Of a DNA stretch of 64,000 bases, positions 22,901 to 35,500 are shown in pieces. The number at the start of each line of letters is the position of its first letter. Within the stretch, counting starts at the first letter, position 1. This stretch comes from Balanoglossus misakiensis. Its lineage: Eukaryota; Hemichordata. Made by a program: the position numbers and the translations under genes. The stretch is from the NCBI GenBank assembly GCA_040954595.2, contig CM082577.2, positions 10,168,001 to 10,232,000 on the forward strand. The letters are read 5' to 3'. The notes beneath the pieces were generated by a model. That model worked only from the letters and a program-made list of their open reading frames with translations. It was not told the origin of the DNA and did not search any database.

Positions 22901-25900
22901 GTGTGATACAGTAGACGACCCTGGCCGCCGCGAAGTACTCGGCCGGAAGCGTAAATCTCAGGATGATGGAAACGATGAACAACGAGAACATGGTGAGATC
23001 GAACAGATTCCACGCATCGCTTCCCCAGCTCCACACTTTGTACCAGAATGATTTGGGCTCCTTTACGAAAACCTGCATTATGAAACAAAAAAGATATAAA
23101 TATAAAGGAATTTCCCTCAGTAAAATACAATCATACCAGTACATCAAGATCAGTGTTTCATTTAGGCAGGGAATAGGGGATACTCTCCCTCTGACATGCT
23201 GGCATCCCCTAGCAATTTGTCAAGGGGGGATCAGTACCACTTAAAATGCTGTCACTAACATGTTCGAGATATTACATTTCCTCCTCTTGCCAGAGTTGAA
23301 ACCCCCAAATATTCTGACAAATGGGATTTTCTGAGAAAAGGGGATCTCCCCTATTGTTGCAATCCTGGATAGATCATATTTTGATTTTAATGAGACACAT
23401 GCTTTTTTTCCCCACATTACAGGCCAGCACACATGCACCTAACAATCCCTGTCAACAATGCATGATTCTTCCCGACATTTCGTTCTGATTCACTAATTTT
23501 TTTGACACTTCTGAAATTTTTTCCAGTGATAAAAAACACCTGCATAAGATTGGTCTTACCTGCCGAAACTCTTCCACCAGAAGCGTTCCCACCCAACATA
23601 TCACAATAATTTCTATGATGCCGGGTGAGTTGGGTTCACTGGCCGGTCGCAGATCAGTCAGAATAAATATACTGAACAAAATCAGCAGAATGATGTAAAG
23701 AATCTGGAGGGAAAAAGGCAGGAAAGTAGTGGAGTTTTATTTACATGTACTTGTGGTATATAACATTTTGTGCCTAATTGTCTCTCATAGAAAAGGAGAC
23801 ATTATATTGTTATAATTTGACAATTTTAACAATATTGATCCTATGATGTAGTATAGGAGTAAAGCTGTACGATTGAAAGTTACACTAAATTACAAGCAGT
23901 CTAAAACCCTTTCATGTCTATACTATATAGTCGAATCCATATATTTTTCACATCAATACACAGGACTGGCATCACCCTTATGGAAAATATTCTATAGAAT
24001 TCAATAAAAATAGGGTTCAAAACTACATTAGAATTCTATAGAAATTCTATAAAGTTCCATGTCAATTATATTGGCTATAGAATTCTATAGATATCTGTGG
24101 AATGTTTTGCTTTCTAAGGGACATTGTTCAATTTGAAACCCACTCATATTTCACAAACATCACCCACTCTTCAGAGTGTCAGTCAGGCTAACACTGCATC
24201 AACGTGTCCTCTAAGGCCATATGATATGCCACTGACTCAACAAACTCATTGGTGACTCGAGATTGACTCAAAGCTTTTAACATTTTTGTTTGTTTAGGGG
24301 GCAAAGTGTACTGCACTCACCACTCCATAGTAGAACTTGGTAACAGGAGCCTTGTAGTAATACCCCAGTCCTTCCCACAGCGTGACATCATCCTCCTCGC
24401 CCCCGATCCGTCTGACCTCCGACCCCTTCTCCGGCGATAGATCGGACTGACTTCGGAAGATGCAGTTCTTCACTCGCTGGTACGCCGACGGGCGGGGCTT
24501 CTCCTTCTCTGGCTCCTGTTGGTCGCCGCGGGAATCGTCGCTCTCCTCCGTCTCCAGGGGGATCTCCTTGTAGTCCTTGGACAGGAACGTCATCCCCGGA
24601 ATGATGAACGGGAAGAAGGACGCCACCACAAACTGGGAATATAGAAGTGGGGACAGACCAGTTTATACCATAAATTTATATCGAGAAAGAAAGCGTGTTT
24701 CAATCAATGCAAAGCTTAGATTCCCTGTATTGAGGAATACTATCAGATATTGCCAAATGAAGAGAAAAAAAAGATGTCTAAAGCTGTCATAATTACAGAA
24801 TTTCTACACAATGAAACTATAAGAAATCAATCACCGCTGTCAATTAAGGGAGAATCATATGATTTCTAGGGGGTAGAGGATTTCTGGTGTGAAAAAAAAT
24901 CTTCCGAAATGCCTTGAGATAAAAAGTAGGACTGGCAACAGGAAATAATTGCTGTAATAAAACAGTGGCTGAAAAAATGGACTGACAGAACCCCCCCCCC
25001 CCCCCCCCCCCCAGAAATCAAATGGTTCTCCCCTTACTTACCCCGAGCCACTGCTGAAAGGAGTGTAGTTGGACATTGCCCTTCCACACTCTCTGCAGTT
25101 TGGTCTGGCAGCAGTCGTGCTCCATGAACTTCATCTGATCGGCGGCGTAGGCGATGGCCAGGCATGTGGTGTCGCCCCAGGCCGTCAGTTTGCGGACAAG
25201 TGCAAGTTTGGACATCTTCTTGTCCGACTCGTAGCAGTTCTCTAGCACTCCTATGGCAAGATCTTCAAAGTCACTGAAGCAATAAAATATAATTTGATAA
25301 TTTGTTTTCCAATTATTTAAAAAAAAATGTTTTATGTTTTATTATATTAAATAAACTTGCTGGAGCCAAGGATAAATGTCGGTGATGTATTGGAACTTCA
25401 TACTGACAGCATGTAATACAGGTAAAAAAATTATATTGGCCTGATAGGTGGAGAATCAACATTTGAAAATATTTGTTTCTTGCCATCAGTACATGTATGC
25501 CTGGATACATTTGAAAGGCAAAATACACCTGTACTGTTTGTGTGGAGGATCACATCATAAGAAAATAAGTTGCCATAATAGAAGACAGACTTGACTTTTA
25601 TATATTATAAAATCGCAATGAAAAATAACGTACTTAGCATGGTCGCACAGGTCGTAGTAGAGGGTGAGTTCTTCCTCTGTCTTGGCATGCTCAGACAGTG
25701 CTTTCAGTATTCTGCCAGCGATCAATGCAGAGCCTGTAGTAGAAACGAAAGATTTCTGAATGAATAATATATCCAACAGATAACTTCATGAAGATGGAAT
25801 ATGTCAGGCCCTCAACCCCTCTGTCCCCCCATTTACAATCCAACTCAACAACCCCATTGTCAGCAACAGGGTGAAACCAGAAAGGGGTAGTAACTAGTAT

Positions 25901-28900
25901 GAAACGGTGAAAGACATACATGTACGTATCTCTCATTCCTGGTATTGTTCCACTGACTGCTGACATGAAGAAATTTATTTATTGATCCTTTGAACCCCTG
26001 AGGGGGGTGCGGGTAGGTTACCAGGGGGTCAGAGTTCAAAGGACAATAACCAATTTTATACCAAATAAAATTATATGACAAAATATCCTTTGTCATAGAT
26101 ATTTTGTCTGCAGAGTTAAAATATTTTAATCTACAGTCTTGTACTGACATGGTGAATTACAGTTTCAAAGAAACACTGATGGTGTCAATAATAAACCACA
26201 GAACGCAGCCCGTGCAAGGAAATGGACCACTAGGGGTAACTGTATATCCTGACAGTGAAAGAAGCACATCACACCAATCCTACCTATATTCCCAACATTG
26301 AGTCTCTTCCAGAACAACTTGGCCATGGCTCTTCTGTTGAGAAGTACGGCCCACAGGAACAGATGTTGGGCCGGGCAATCCTTGGCCTTGGACTTCTCAA
26401 TGTCAACGGTAGACTGACCGTCGCTGGGTCTGACGATGTATTTCTCCTCGCTGTACATGATCTCGTGTTCGTGCAAAGTGAGTTTGTGGACCATTCTACC
26501 GACGTTCTGCAGGAGGTGGGCCAGGTGCCTGTCATCTTTCTGTGTGTGCATAATGCCATGATGAAACCATGAATCATTAAAGGGGAACGCTACCCAAGAT
26601 TTTAAATATTAGAGTACAAAAGGGATGCCCAAAAATAATTTTCTGATGGATTCATTCACTTCCACTTCCTGCATATGGAGCCAGAATCCTACTTGTTGCT
26701 ATATTTACGGAATTACACCGTAGATTGCATGGCTGTGCATGGCCTTGTTTTTTATCTTAGCTCTTTACAGCCGACGATCCACAAGTCAATTACATCAGTT
26801 TCACAAATATTTCAACTGATAATTGATGACACTGTGATACTTGAGAAGAAACCTTTGACTGTGGTACTTACATCCGATAGTTTGTCGAGGCGGATCTTGA
26901 CAATGTCTTTGGTAGAAGATCGTCCATCTAGAGACCATTTACAGAATACCACCTGCAAGGGAAACCAATGTCTTAGAAGAATATTATATACTTCATCAAA
27001 ATATTTCTGAAAGCATGATCATGTAATATGGTTGAACAATGAAAGTTTTTTGATGCAATGCTTAAGTTAATACACCAGGGATTGGAAATATATGAAAACA
27101 TTACAAACTGTCACTGTAAGTTACTTTACAACAGAAATTCTACCAGAGAACGATTTGAAGCTTGAAATGCACATCACCTGTTTATAGAGTTCGTAGAGTC
27201 TGCGTATTGTCAGGAACTTATCCAGGTGAATCACATGCTGCAGGAACAGCTCCACAAATTCCACCTTGTTGCCAATCAATGCCATCATCATGTTCTCTTC
27301 AAACTCGGCATTCTGATACAAGATAAAAATTTCAGAGTAATTTTTCAGTAAAGAAATTTTTTTCAGTTAAATACATCTATGTGCACAAAGTTCACCCTCT
27401 TATACAACCCATACCCATTTTGTTGCAATGGATATAAACACACTATTCAAAACTAACTGGGTTGGACTAAATTAGGAAATTGAAAGGTCTTAAAAATGAG
27501 GAAAATAGGATGAAAGTGCACTCCCATAGATGCAGTCATGTTTGTGTACATTATATCTACCATAAACATTTTATTATAATCCAAATGGTTCAATTTTAGG
27601 AAACATTTAAGGAACCTTTCTGTCTGCTTTCTGAATTCTACATGCTGCCTTATAGTGGCTATTACAGTGCATGTTTCTAGGATTATGGTTTCCATGGAAA
27701 CTCACCTCCCATTTGTTTCTCCTCTCAGCTGTGATGATTTCATCCCTGGCGATGTCAGAGCGATTCCACCTCAGAGCCAGGTTCATCTGAACTTGGATGT
27801 TATCGGACAGTGACTTGGCTGTGACACAGAGCAATCAGGAAGATTATTCAGCATACTGTAAAAAGTGCCTTTTTAGCTAGGTTGCTATTTTAGCTAATTT
27901 AGATTGTCAGTTCATTAAGTGTGCTTGATATTAGCTATAAAGAAAGATTAACCATGGTATTAAATATAGAAAAAAAGTTTGAATATTAGCAAATTTACAC
28001 ATCTTGCTAAATGAATACTTCTTTTAATTTGGCCATGTGCATACAGTTTGCTTATTAAAACCACAGTAAGGGTTGGAAGCTTCAAAATACTGAAAATGTC
28101 CATAGCTGTCGATTCAAAATCATTGTTATTTATTTTTCACAGCATATCAATGGTGGATAAGTTTGAAATACACTGTACTGTTTTGAACTCACCTTGCAGC
28201 AAACCGTGCAAGATTGCTCTGTCAATATCTTTGAAATTGTCCTCTTGCATATGAAACACAGTTATCTGTCCACAAAAAAACCCACCATGTTAGAGAAACG
28301 ATTGGAACACAAATCTGAAATCTAAGGTGAAAAAAAGTTTTTGAAATGTTTCTTTTCCACGCCTAACATTTTGCATAGTTCAAAAAAGGGTCAAAATTAA
28401 TGTCTAGCATGACAACTTATAACCGGGATTGTGAAAATCACTGTTACATTTTTATAAAACAAATTGACAAATACATGTATATCGTATGAAAAATAACATG
28501 CCAACTACATTTGGATTGACAAACCACAAACCATGTCTCTGTATGATTGATCTTTCATGATCGTCTGCAACCAGCTGATGCAGTTTTCCAGTTTGTCTTT
28601 ATCTTTAATTTCCTTTTGCAATGAATCCATGGATTGCAAAACTTTCTTGATGTCCTCAGCAGTCCTGTGAAAAGATAAAAAATAATAATTAGCAAAGTGA
28701 ATACCGGGGCCTAATTGGCCTCATTACAGTTCCCTCTTTAGAGGTACAACCTTTCCATAAAAAACAATGGGTTTGGACTGAACCATGGAGGTGAAAGGGT
28801 TAATGCATGCGGCCAGGTTACATGTAGTTTACCAACGTGCTGTACCGGTATAAAGTTTTGTCCGTTCTTTTCACCAAATTTGCTGTCTTTTCACGATTTC

Positions 28901-31900
28901 CGACACAGACTACTTGTCTGTTGTTAGGACAGCACACTGCCTCATGGCATTGACTGCATACAGGGTACATTGTACAAGTTTTGTAACCAGTGTCTCTGGA
29001 TTGGCACATGTATGCGTATAAGACCATCGTCACCCTTTAAAGGGGCCGTGCTGCCTAATTTACAGTCAGTCACAACATGCATGTACCACAAAGATGGCCA
29101 CCGAAAGTTACATGTACATCAACTACCATCATCTTGTTACACTTGTTTTTTTTGTACAGAACTATGAAATAATAATAATTAATGTGTGATAAACCTACGC
29201 CAGTGGTTTAGTTTTCCTCAGAGCTTCCGAGATGATATCTGCCGCCCTCCCGCTGCCCTCAACGATCACCACTGGCACAGAGTTAGGCGAGATGTTTCCG
29301 TTGGTCCGCTTTGGCACCAGGGATTCGTAGACAGTTTCTATGGTCCCGTAGCCGCCCTCCACAACAACCAACACCAGGGGGACGTAACTTTCTGTGGATA
29401 GAAAATAGGTTTTGTCAGAAAGGTTATTGTAATCTGAAAAAATATTAGTCATCTTTTTGCAATTTTCCAGTGAGGGTTTCTTTTTGACAAGAAGAAACTC
29501 ATTATATCATGGTGATGATTTTAAATTTTTAGTAGAAAAGGATGCATTAAGCCAAGTAATGTTATTTGAGTAGATATTATTACATTTGCTTTGCTAATCA
29601 TGGTGGAAATCGTTGGCAGCTACACAATGGCATAATATTTCACGAGAAACAGAACAGATTGAGAATGTCATAATCACTAGCAATCTGCAACCAGTCAGTA
29701 GCCGATAACAATCATGCATATGCAAATCAGTTGGAGGTCATGAGGTCATCCAGCCACCTGTGGATTTTCACCCAATCAACCACTGAGATATTGCACTGTG
29801 TTGGCCAATCTCACAGCAATATTCTCAGTATATTTCCCCCCAAACATGGGGACTTTGGGATACCAGAACAACCTCTGCCACCATAAAGAACAACGCTTAC
29901 TCTCTGAATCACTGCTTGCCATGGTGTTGATGTACTGCTCCAGACTGGCCCTCAGCCCGATGTCCGCTCCGTATTCCTCCTTCCCATGATCCACTAGGAT
30001 GAAGTGAGTATGATTGCAATCCAACGACGTGTACTTAGCATTCTGATGAATCAGGTCTTTCTCACGGTACTCGGCCGGCCACAATCCACCACTATTCTGT
30101 TTCAGGGAAATAAACAGTAAATGAGATAGTTACTAGACGAATTGTATCATATGTGCCCTCTAAGCCCACATGACGAACTACTGACTCAACAAACTCACTG
30201 GTGACCATAGACAATTTTCCACACTAGGGTACATGTACATGCAAAGGTACAGGGCTGACTCAGAGAAATTTTTAGAAATCCTAAAATTGACTTATAGCTC
30301 TTTAATAATAAAAACTGGGTTTGCTAGAGGGCACACTGATCATATGTTCGCAAAATAGAATGAGTAAACAGTAGTGAAGTTTGACCCGGCAAAGTAAGTG
30401 CCATCAGCTTTGATACTGCCTAATTGTATTAATTATTCAAATATGTAAATGAGTTAATAATTAGCACATCATGCCCCACCAACATCCAGACAGAAGTTTC
30501 CCACTTACTTTGCGATTGACCAAAACGTTGCTATTGCTGATTACATTCCAGGTGGCAATTCCCAAAGCAGTGACATGCCGGTGTTTATCCATCATTCCTT
30601 GGCTCTCTTCGTTGATCGCCTCTCCCACTTTCTTCATCACCCCTACAGCCGTACCACCGGTGATGATCCAGGCACCTTTGGGCAAACAAAATACATAGAA
30701 TGGGTTTGACTTTATGGAGCAACACATAACTTGAACCTTGCAAATTAAAAGTCATATAAACAGTTCGATCCCATGATGATAATTTGAAGTTTTTGAATAA
30801 GCACAATATGATGTACATGTAAAATGAAATGTAGCACTGCATTGTACCCAGAAGTTGCAGCACATTATTATTTTTGTACCTAGTTCTATACAAATAAATT
30901 TATTGAGAAAACCCATTCTCCAACTTGATAGCAAGCGATAGCTCAGCAATTGTATGTATTGTAAAATATCTTATACAAATGAAAAACCTATTGGTTGAAA
31001 TGTGTCAGCGCTTCAAGCATGAATAAAATCAAAGCAAAATGGCCGACTGCCAGGCAGCCATGCTGGATTGGAATGTAAAACAAATTAGCATGCCAAAGTC
31101 ATACTACCAAGACTTGAAACTAATAATCTACACTGTAAAATATAGGTCTATTGCTCAAAACACATACACACACAAATCAAAAACTGCTTTTCAATACAGC
31201 AAGATGGTCTTTACCTGTACTGACAGCTGCCTTGAACAATCCCTTGTTGAAGAGATTCTTCAGTCTCCCCTTGAAGAAGAAATCCTTGGCGCCCCCGGTT
31301 ACAGAAATCAACACTTTGGGCAGAGGCATCTTCCAGTGTTTTGTCAGCAGCTCCCAAAGGATCTCAGGTTTTGTGTTTTGATCAACGCGAATATACTGCA
31401 ATTCAAAAGAAAATTGTGAAAATGTGAAATTATTCTTGTTGCTGTACAAGGTGTCTGGACGCTTTGTGCAGCTGGAGGAATTAAAATTGAACATTTTTCT
31501 TAACAAAATTTCTTAAAATACAAATGTTTATACTGTAAATAGTCTGATTATAAAGTCCACCAAATGGAGATTTTCATGACATACATGTATGTGATCAGAA
31601 TGAATTTTATGTTTATCAGATGAAATATATACATGTATATAAACATAACAATAACACATTATTCAACTCATGGCTTACATTGATTCATACAAAATCCTTC
31701 AGAACAAAGAGTTCCTTGATGTCAATAGTTTTCTCTGAAAACAGGAACACAGACTAGAAAACCTGGCAGACATCTTACAGACATTCATACCAACACAAAA
31801 GCTCCATTCTTTAAAATGTCTGGGTGCTAGAGCATTTTATTTACTCTACAAAGTAAGTTAGGACACTGAAAAAGCCCTTCTGAACAGCAGCCTTAATACC

Positions 31901-33790
31901 TTTGTTGATGTTCTATTGAAATGTTATATCCCAAACTGAGATCTCAAGCCTTTCCTGCAGACAAAAGTGTGCTTTTTTCTGTCCCAAACGATTTTTAGCA
32001 TTTCACAGTCAATACAAACATGAGAACATTATGTTTTGGGTTTTTATATACTAATATCCTGGCTGTGTAATTCTTAATCCTCTTCTTTCTCGTCAGTCAA
32101 TTAAAAATCAATAACAGACTTTTAAAATAAAAATTTCCCCTGAAAATGTAAAATTGACTTTCACAAATATCCCTTCAGAAATTAAAAGTATATTTGTATT
32201 CTTACCGGTGCTGTCTTGTTGTTTTGACCAAAGCCAATAAACTCAATCTCTCCGAATGAGTCAGCATCTTCGAGGTCAGAGATCTTCGGTCCTGTTCTCT
32301 GTTTTATTTCTTTATCCTTGACGAACTTCTCAACATCAGTGTGCTATAGAGGGGTTAAGGTAGGAGATAATACTATACATTATAATCAGTGCAATACCAT
32401 AAGTACGATGATGAAGATGATGATGATGATGACGATGATTCATCATGATGATGATACTACATGTACCCCCCCCACCCCTAGTTTACCTGGATCTTTGAAC
32501 GAACCATGACCAAAAAGTTAGTAACCCTTGTTTACACGGACACCAGCCGCAGCACTCAAACACTACCCAGCGCAAAAACGGTTATCTTTATTGGTTAATA
32601 TGTTACATCTGTTTCCCGCCAAATACGCTAATTTTCACCTTTTTCACCTGAGAGGTCATACAACTGAAACCAAATGTACCTGAACGCGCCATTAATATGA
32701 TACCGTTTGATAAAAATGGACAAAGTCTATCTTTTAAAATGTGAATTTTGGTTGTAGGAAAATCACACACAGTAAAAGCATGCATAGGCGTCACTGTGCA
32801 CTGTTTCAGACCCATAGATACATGCTTGTGCTAACACTTTCTAGAATTTCAATAGTACTGCAACTTTCTGAAACAGTCAATAATTTTTTTAAAGAGTGCA
32901 TGTTCTATTCTATTAATACAGGTGTATTTTTTCTGCATCTTCTAATCATCATTTACAATCGAGGGTCCAGGTCTTCTAGTTCAGATCAATCCCCAGCTTC
33001 AGCCAATCAGACCAAGATTAATTATTTTTTAGTTGCGGTACACTGTACATGTACATCTAATACAAATATTGTCTGACTCAATTGGGTGCACAGATCCATT
33101 GTTGGAGACATGAACATTGTAAACTGTATTTTTGGTGATACATGTACTAATATTTTGGGTCAACCTCTGGAAAAAAATTAAAAGTCGAAAAAAGCGTGCT
33201 GCCGTGACACTCACCCAATTATCTTCTGATGTGTATTTGAGGATTTCCAATCCTGCCCCTTGAACCTCCGATGTTTTGGCCACCGCTACGGGTTCCTCCA
33301 CAACGCGCTGTCGTGCAACATCAGACTGCCTCTCAAGTTGACCTTGACCTTGACCGACGTCCCTAGGACCCCTCTCCTCCCAGCTGCTCTTCCTCTGACG
33401 GATTCGGCCGGGAGACGACAACGACCTCTCGTAGGCGTAGTTGTCGTACCCTTCAACCTGTCCCCTCGGCAACGGGGCGCCGCCGCGATCCTCGATGGAG
33501 AAGTCGCCGACGCGAACGGGCGGCAAGTGCTTTCGCGAGCGGTGCCTCCTGTGCTTCTTCCTTTTGTATCGGAGATCCCGCTCTTCGTCCACTCCGCCCT
33601 CTCTGTCGTCCCTCTGCGGGGAATGGTGGTGGGACCGATGATGATGATGGCCGTGGTCTCCCCGGCCCTGCTGGGACGAAACTGAGTCCTGAGTCGGTTC
33701 CATGGCGACCGGCGGGTCTGTCGACCCTTGCAGATTGCGCAGTTGCAGACCTTCTGAGTTGCTTGGATCCTGACGGGCGTTGTCGCCCAT
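19960..33790 (-). CDS. TRPM cation channel A (TRPM1/3/6/7-like, kinase-less), complete
   Basis: Coding exons (- strand order): 33215-33790, 32206-32343, 31215-31395, 30509-30675, 29901-30096, 29199-29391, 28532-28664, 28193-28265, 27706-27818, 27178-27312, 26872-26952, 26284-26539, 25634-25733, 25042-25273, 24321-24632, 23560-23703, 22818-23072, 22268-22442, 21764-21920, 21271-21449, 20988-21068, 20619-20751, 19960-20254. They total 4,305 nt, 1,434 residues, every junction in phase. Residues 1-192 are a His/Arg/Ser-rich tail. MHR domains include [28 protein letters not shown] and [13 protein letters not shown]1-S6 span about 945-1203. The pore reads [15 protein letters not shown]; the GE pair matches the divalent-permeable TRPM1/3/6/7 pores. 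The TRP helix contains IWRFYRYEL. The end is a short coiled coil. No alpha-kinase or NUDT9-H domain is present. The Cys-rich exon of TRPM B is missing. Confidence 0.93.
21725..21746. repeat. Short (CA)n tract
   Basis: About ten CA units lie 18 bp from the TRPM A donor at 21764-21763, in the intron. This is an ordinary microsatellite. Confidence 0.8.
23980..24100. repeat. Cluster of TTCTATAGAA palindromes
   Basis: ATTCTATAGAATT and close variants recur at least four times within about 110 bp of a TRPM A intron. No element boundaries are evident. Confidence 0.55.
24843..25036. repeat. Short inverted-repeat element (family TAAGGGGAGA), copy 2
   Basis: The left end TTAAGGGAGAATCATATGATT and the right end AATCAAATGGTTCTCCCCTTA are inverted copies. 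The same element lies at 4268-4475. It contains a long C run (about 24990-25012). On the minus strand its end begins at position +6 of the intron following TRPM A exon 25042-25273, so the donor GTAAG is directly followed by the element's TAAGGGGAGAA. Confidence 0.8.
28729..28803. repeat. Dispersed repeat (GGTTTGGACTGAACCATGG), copy 1
   Basis: AGTTCCCTCTTTAGAGGT, ACAATGGGTTTGGACTGAAC and TGAAAGGGTTAA recur in reverse complement at 45073-45167. It is found in an intron of TRPM A; the second copy is in an intron of TRPM B. Confidence 0.75.
28976..29041. repeat. Short dispersed repeat (TTTGTAACCAG...CCCTTTAA), copy 2
   Basis: The same ordered blocks as 8110-8170, with a few substitutions. It is located in the TRPM A intron 28665-29198. 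Confidence 0.55.
30152..30335. repeat. Inverted-repeat element with TGTGCCCTCTA ends
   Basis: TGTGCCCTCTA (30152-30162) and TAGAGGGCACA (30325-30335) are exact inverted ends. The left half (CTCTAAG, ACTGACTCAACAAACTCA, TGGTGACT) recurs as a partial copy near 24205-24275, also in a TRPM A intron. The class is unknown; an hAT-like MITE is one possibility. Confidence 0.7.
32407..32455. repeat. (GAT)n microsatellite
   Basis: An interrupted ATGATG/GATGAT run of about 50 bp just upstream (on the minus strand) of TRPM A exon 32206-32343. Confidence 0.85.
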
Positions 33791-34331
33791 AACCCAACCA
33801 CAATCACAAGCTGGAATCTACGCCGATCCCATGTCTGATCCTTGAAGACTCATGACTTCCTGATGTGAAGAATACAAAATAAAATGTTAATTACTATAAA
33901 ATCAAATGTTTAGTTACTGTATGCAGCAGTGCATATGAGCTTTTGGATCTGTGCCAGTGACTGCTACTGTTCTCTGAATCCTTCACTTATGCGCTCGGCT
34001 GTAATATTCATGCCACCAAGTTATATATGTACTAGCCTATATCCACAGAGGATTTAATTATTTGCACATACCGGTAGTTACAATGTATCTTAATAGGCTA
34101 CTGGTATTACTATCAATGCAATGGGTAATCCCCCATTTCACAGTGGTGCAGTTTAGCAGCTTCCTGTACCACATATGTAATAGTGTATTTCCACATGTTT
34201 ATAACCGGCATCAACAAGATCAGGTGTACATTTTTTATACACAAGTCCCACAGTTTCCATTCTGATTTTTTGTAAACATTTGTTCCTCAGAGGGATTTAC
34301 CCAAAAAAATAAATAATGTAGTATTAACAAG

Positions 34332-34525
34332 TTAAAGGTATACAGTCACCCCTAATTTACATCCACCCATATATGGCTGAAATGGCGTATTTGAGTGTTC
34401 TAAAGAACATATGGTGGCGCTCTTTTTTTCGTGTGTGCCACCCACTGAAAATCCGTGATTGGCTAGATCTCAAGTTTACCATGGTAACTGTAGCTAAATT
34501 TCCATAGGTGACCGTATACCTTTAA
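34332..34525 (+). repeat. TTAA-flanked MITE (~194 bp), copy 2
   Basis: TTAAAGGTATACAGTCACC at the left and GGTGACCGTATACCTTTAA at the right form an inverted pair bounded by TTAA. The interior is very similar to 55842-56034 in the same orientation (CATATATGGCTGAAATGGCG, GAACATATGGTGG, GTGTGCCACCCACTGAAAAT). Confidence 0.9.
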
Positions 34526-35082
34526 CTCTGAGTATTAACAATGAAGTATCTAGGACATTGTGAAGGGTATGGGTCCTATGCAGTATGAAATTACACACTT
34601 ACCGGTACAAATGTACTTTCGTTTTGTAAATTAGGTTATGAGACTAACATTTTAGGTCATGCATTGGTTATCTACAATACATGTACACGTACAGCTGATA
34701 ATTGGTCTTTATAGGGACCAATAATATGACATTACAATGTAGTATGAGTTTCCTTAAAATTTAATTTACAGGTACTTTCCAACACGTTCAAATTACACAT
34801 GTACAGCAGTGTACTGTACATGTATACAGTAATTCCTCACTGGCAGGTATTGTCTGCAAATGAACAGCCACTCACCATTGACCATGACCCGAGTTTCTGA
34901 TTTAATACAAAATTTTACAGGTTTTTGGCAGGTGAAAGTGGTTATTCAAGCTATAAATAGCGCAACTATATTTATAATCATTATTTATTCATCTGATCAA
35001 TACTGCATTAATTAAGATTTATCATGGTTTGTCTGATTGGTGTTGTTGGTAAAAAATTACGTACATGAATTCGTAATTATAC

Positions 35083-35500
35083 CTGCCAAGACGCGCACCT
35101 AAACGAATTTTTGATACAGGAATTACGCATGGGTGTAACACTAGTTGCCATGGTTTCACGATCACCGGGAGCGACGCGTGCCGCGCTGTTCATTGTTGAC
35201 CTACCTGTTGGCAAAGGTTTTCTACAGCGAAAACAAAAGCCACGGGAGGAGGCCTTGCTGCGGTGAATACAACAGTGATTGTAGTCCTTCGAGAGTTTTA
35301 TGACACTAAGACCTCTAATTTTATAGCCCTGTTGGCTGCAAACGACTAAAAATTGGCACAACCACAATGTCAATATCAACAATCAGCATATGTAGCACTT
35401 TGTAGTGTACCGCGAACAGCAACGACGCGACATTTTACAGGCGACAAAATATAAAATACAAGTAATGATGTACACTTACTGATAATCTTCAGTGCGTTTG
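35083..35500 (-). other. Candidate non-coding first exon of TRPM gene A
   Basis: On the minus strand TTGGCAG is followed by GTATAA at 35082, a good donor, next to a locally GC-richer stretch (35090-35240). Spliced to the acceptor before 33859, it would add a 5' UTR exon. The open frame across this block (35083-35382) would then reach a stop 14 codons into the next exon, so it would be an upstream ORF rather than protein. No transcript evidence is available. Confidence 0.3.

Noticed and set aside
33260-33807. Other-frame and antisense open frames over the first TRPM A exon
   Set aside because: Overlapping frames of a low-complexity Arg/His/Ser-rich exon. Only the frame starting at 33790 continues in phase into the TRPM body.
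35077-35382. 101-codon minus-strand frame with a hydrophobic start, considered as a secreted peptide
   Set aside because: The hydrophobic start lacks an ATG and the frame runs across a good donor site. It is better explained as 5' UTR or intergenic sequence.
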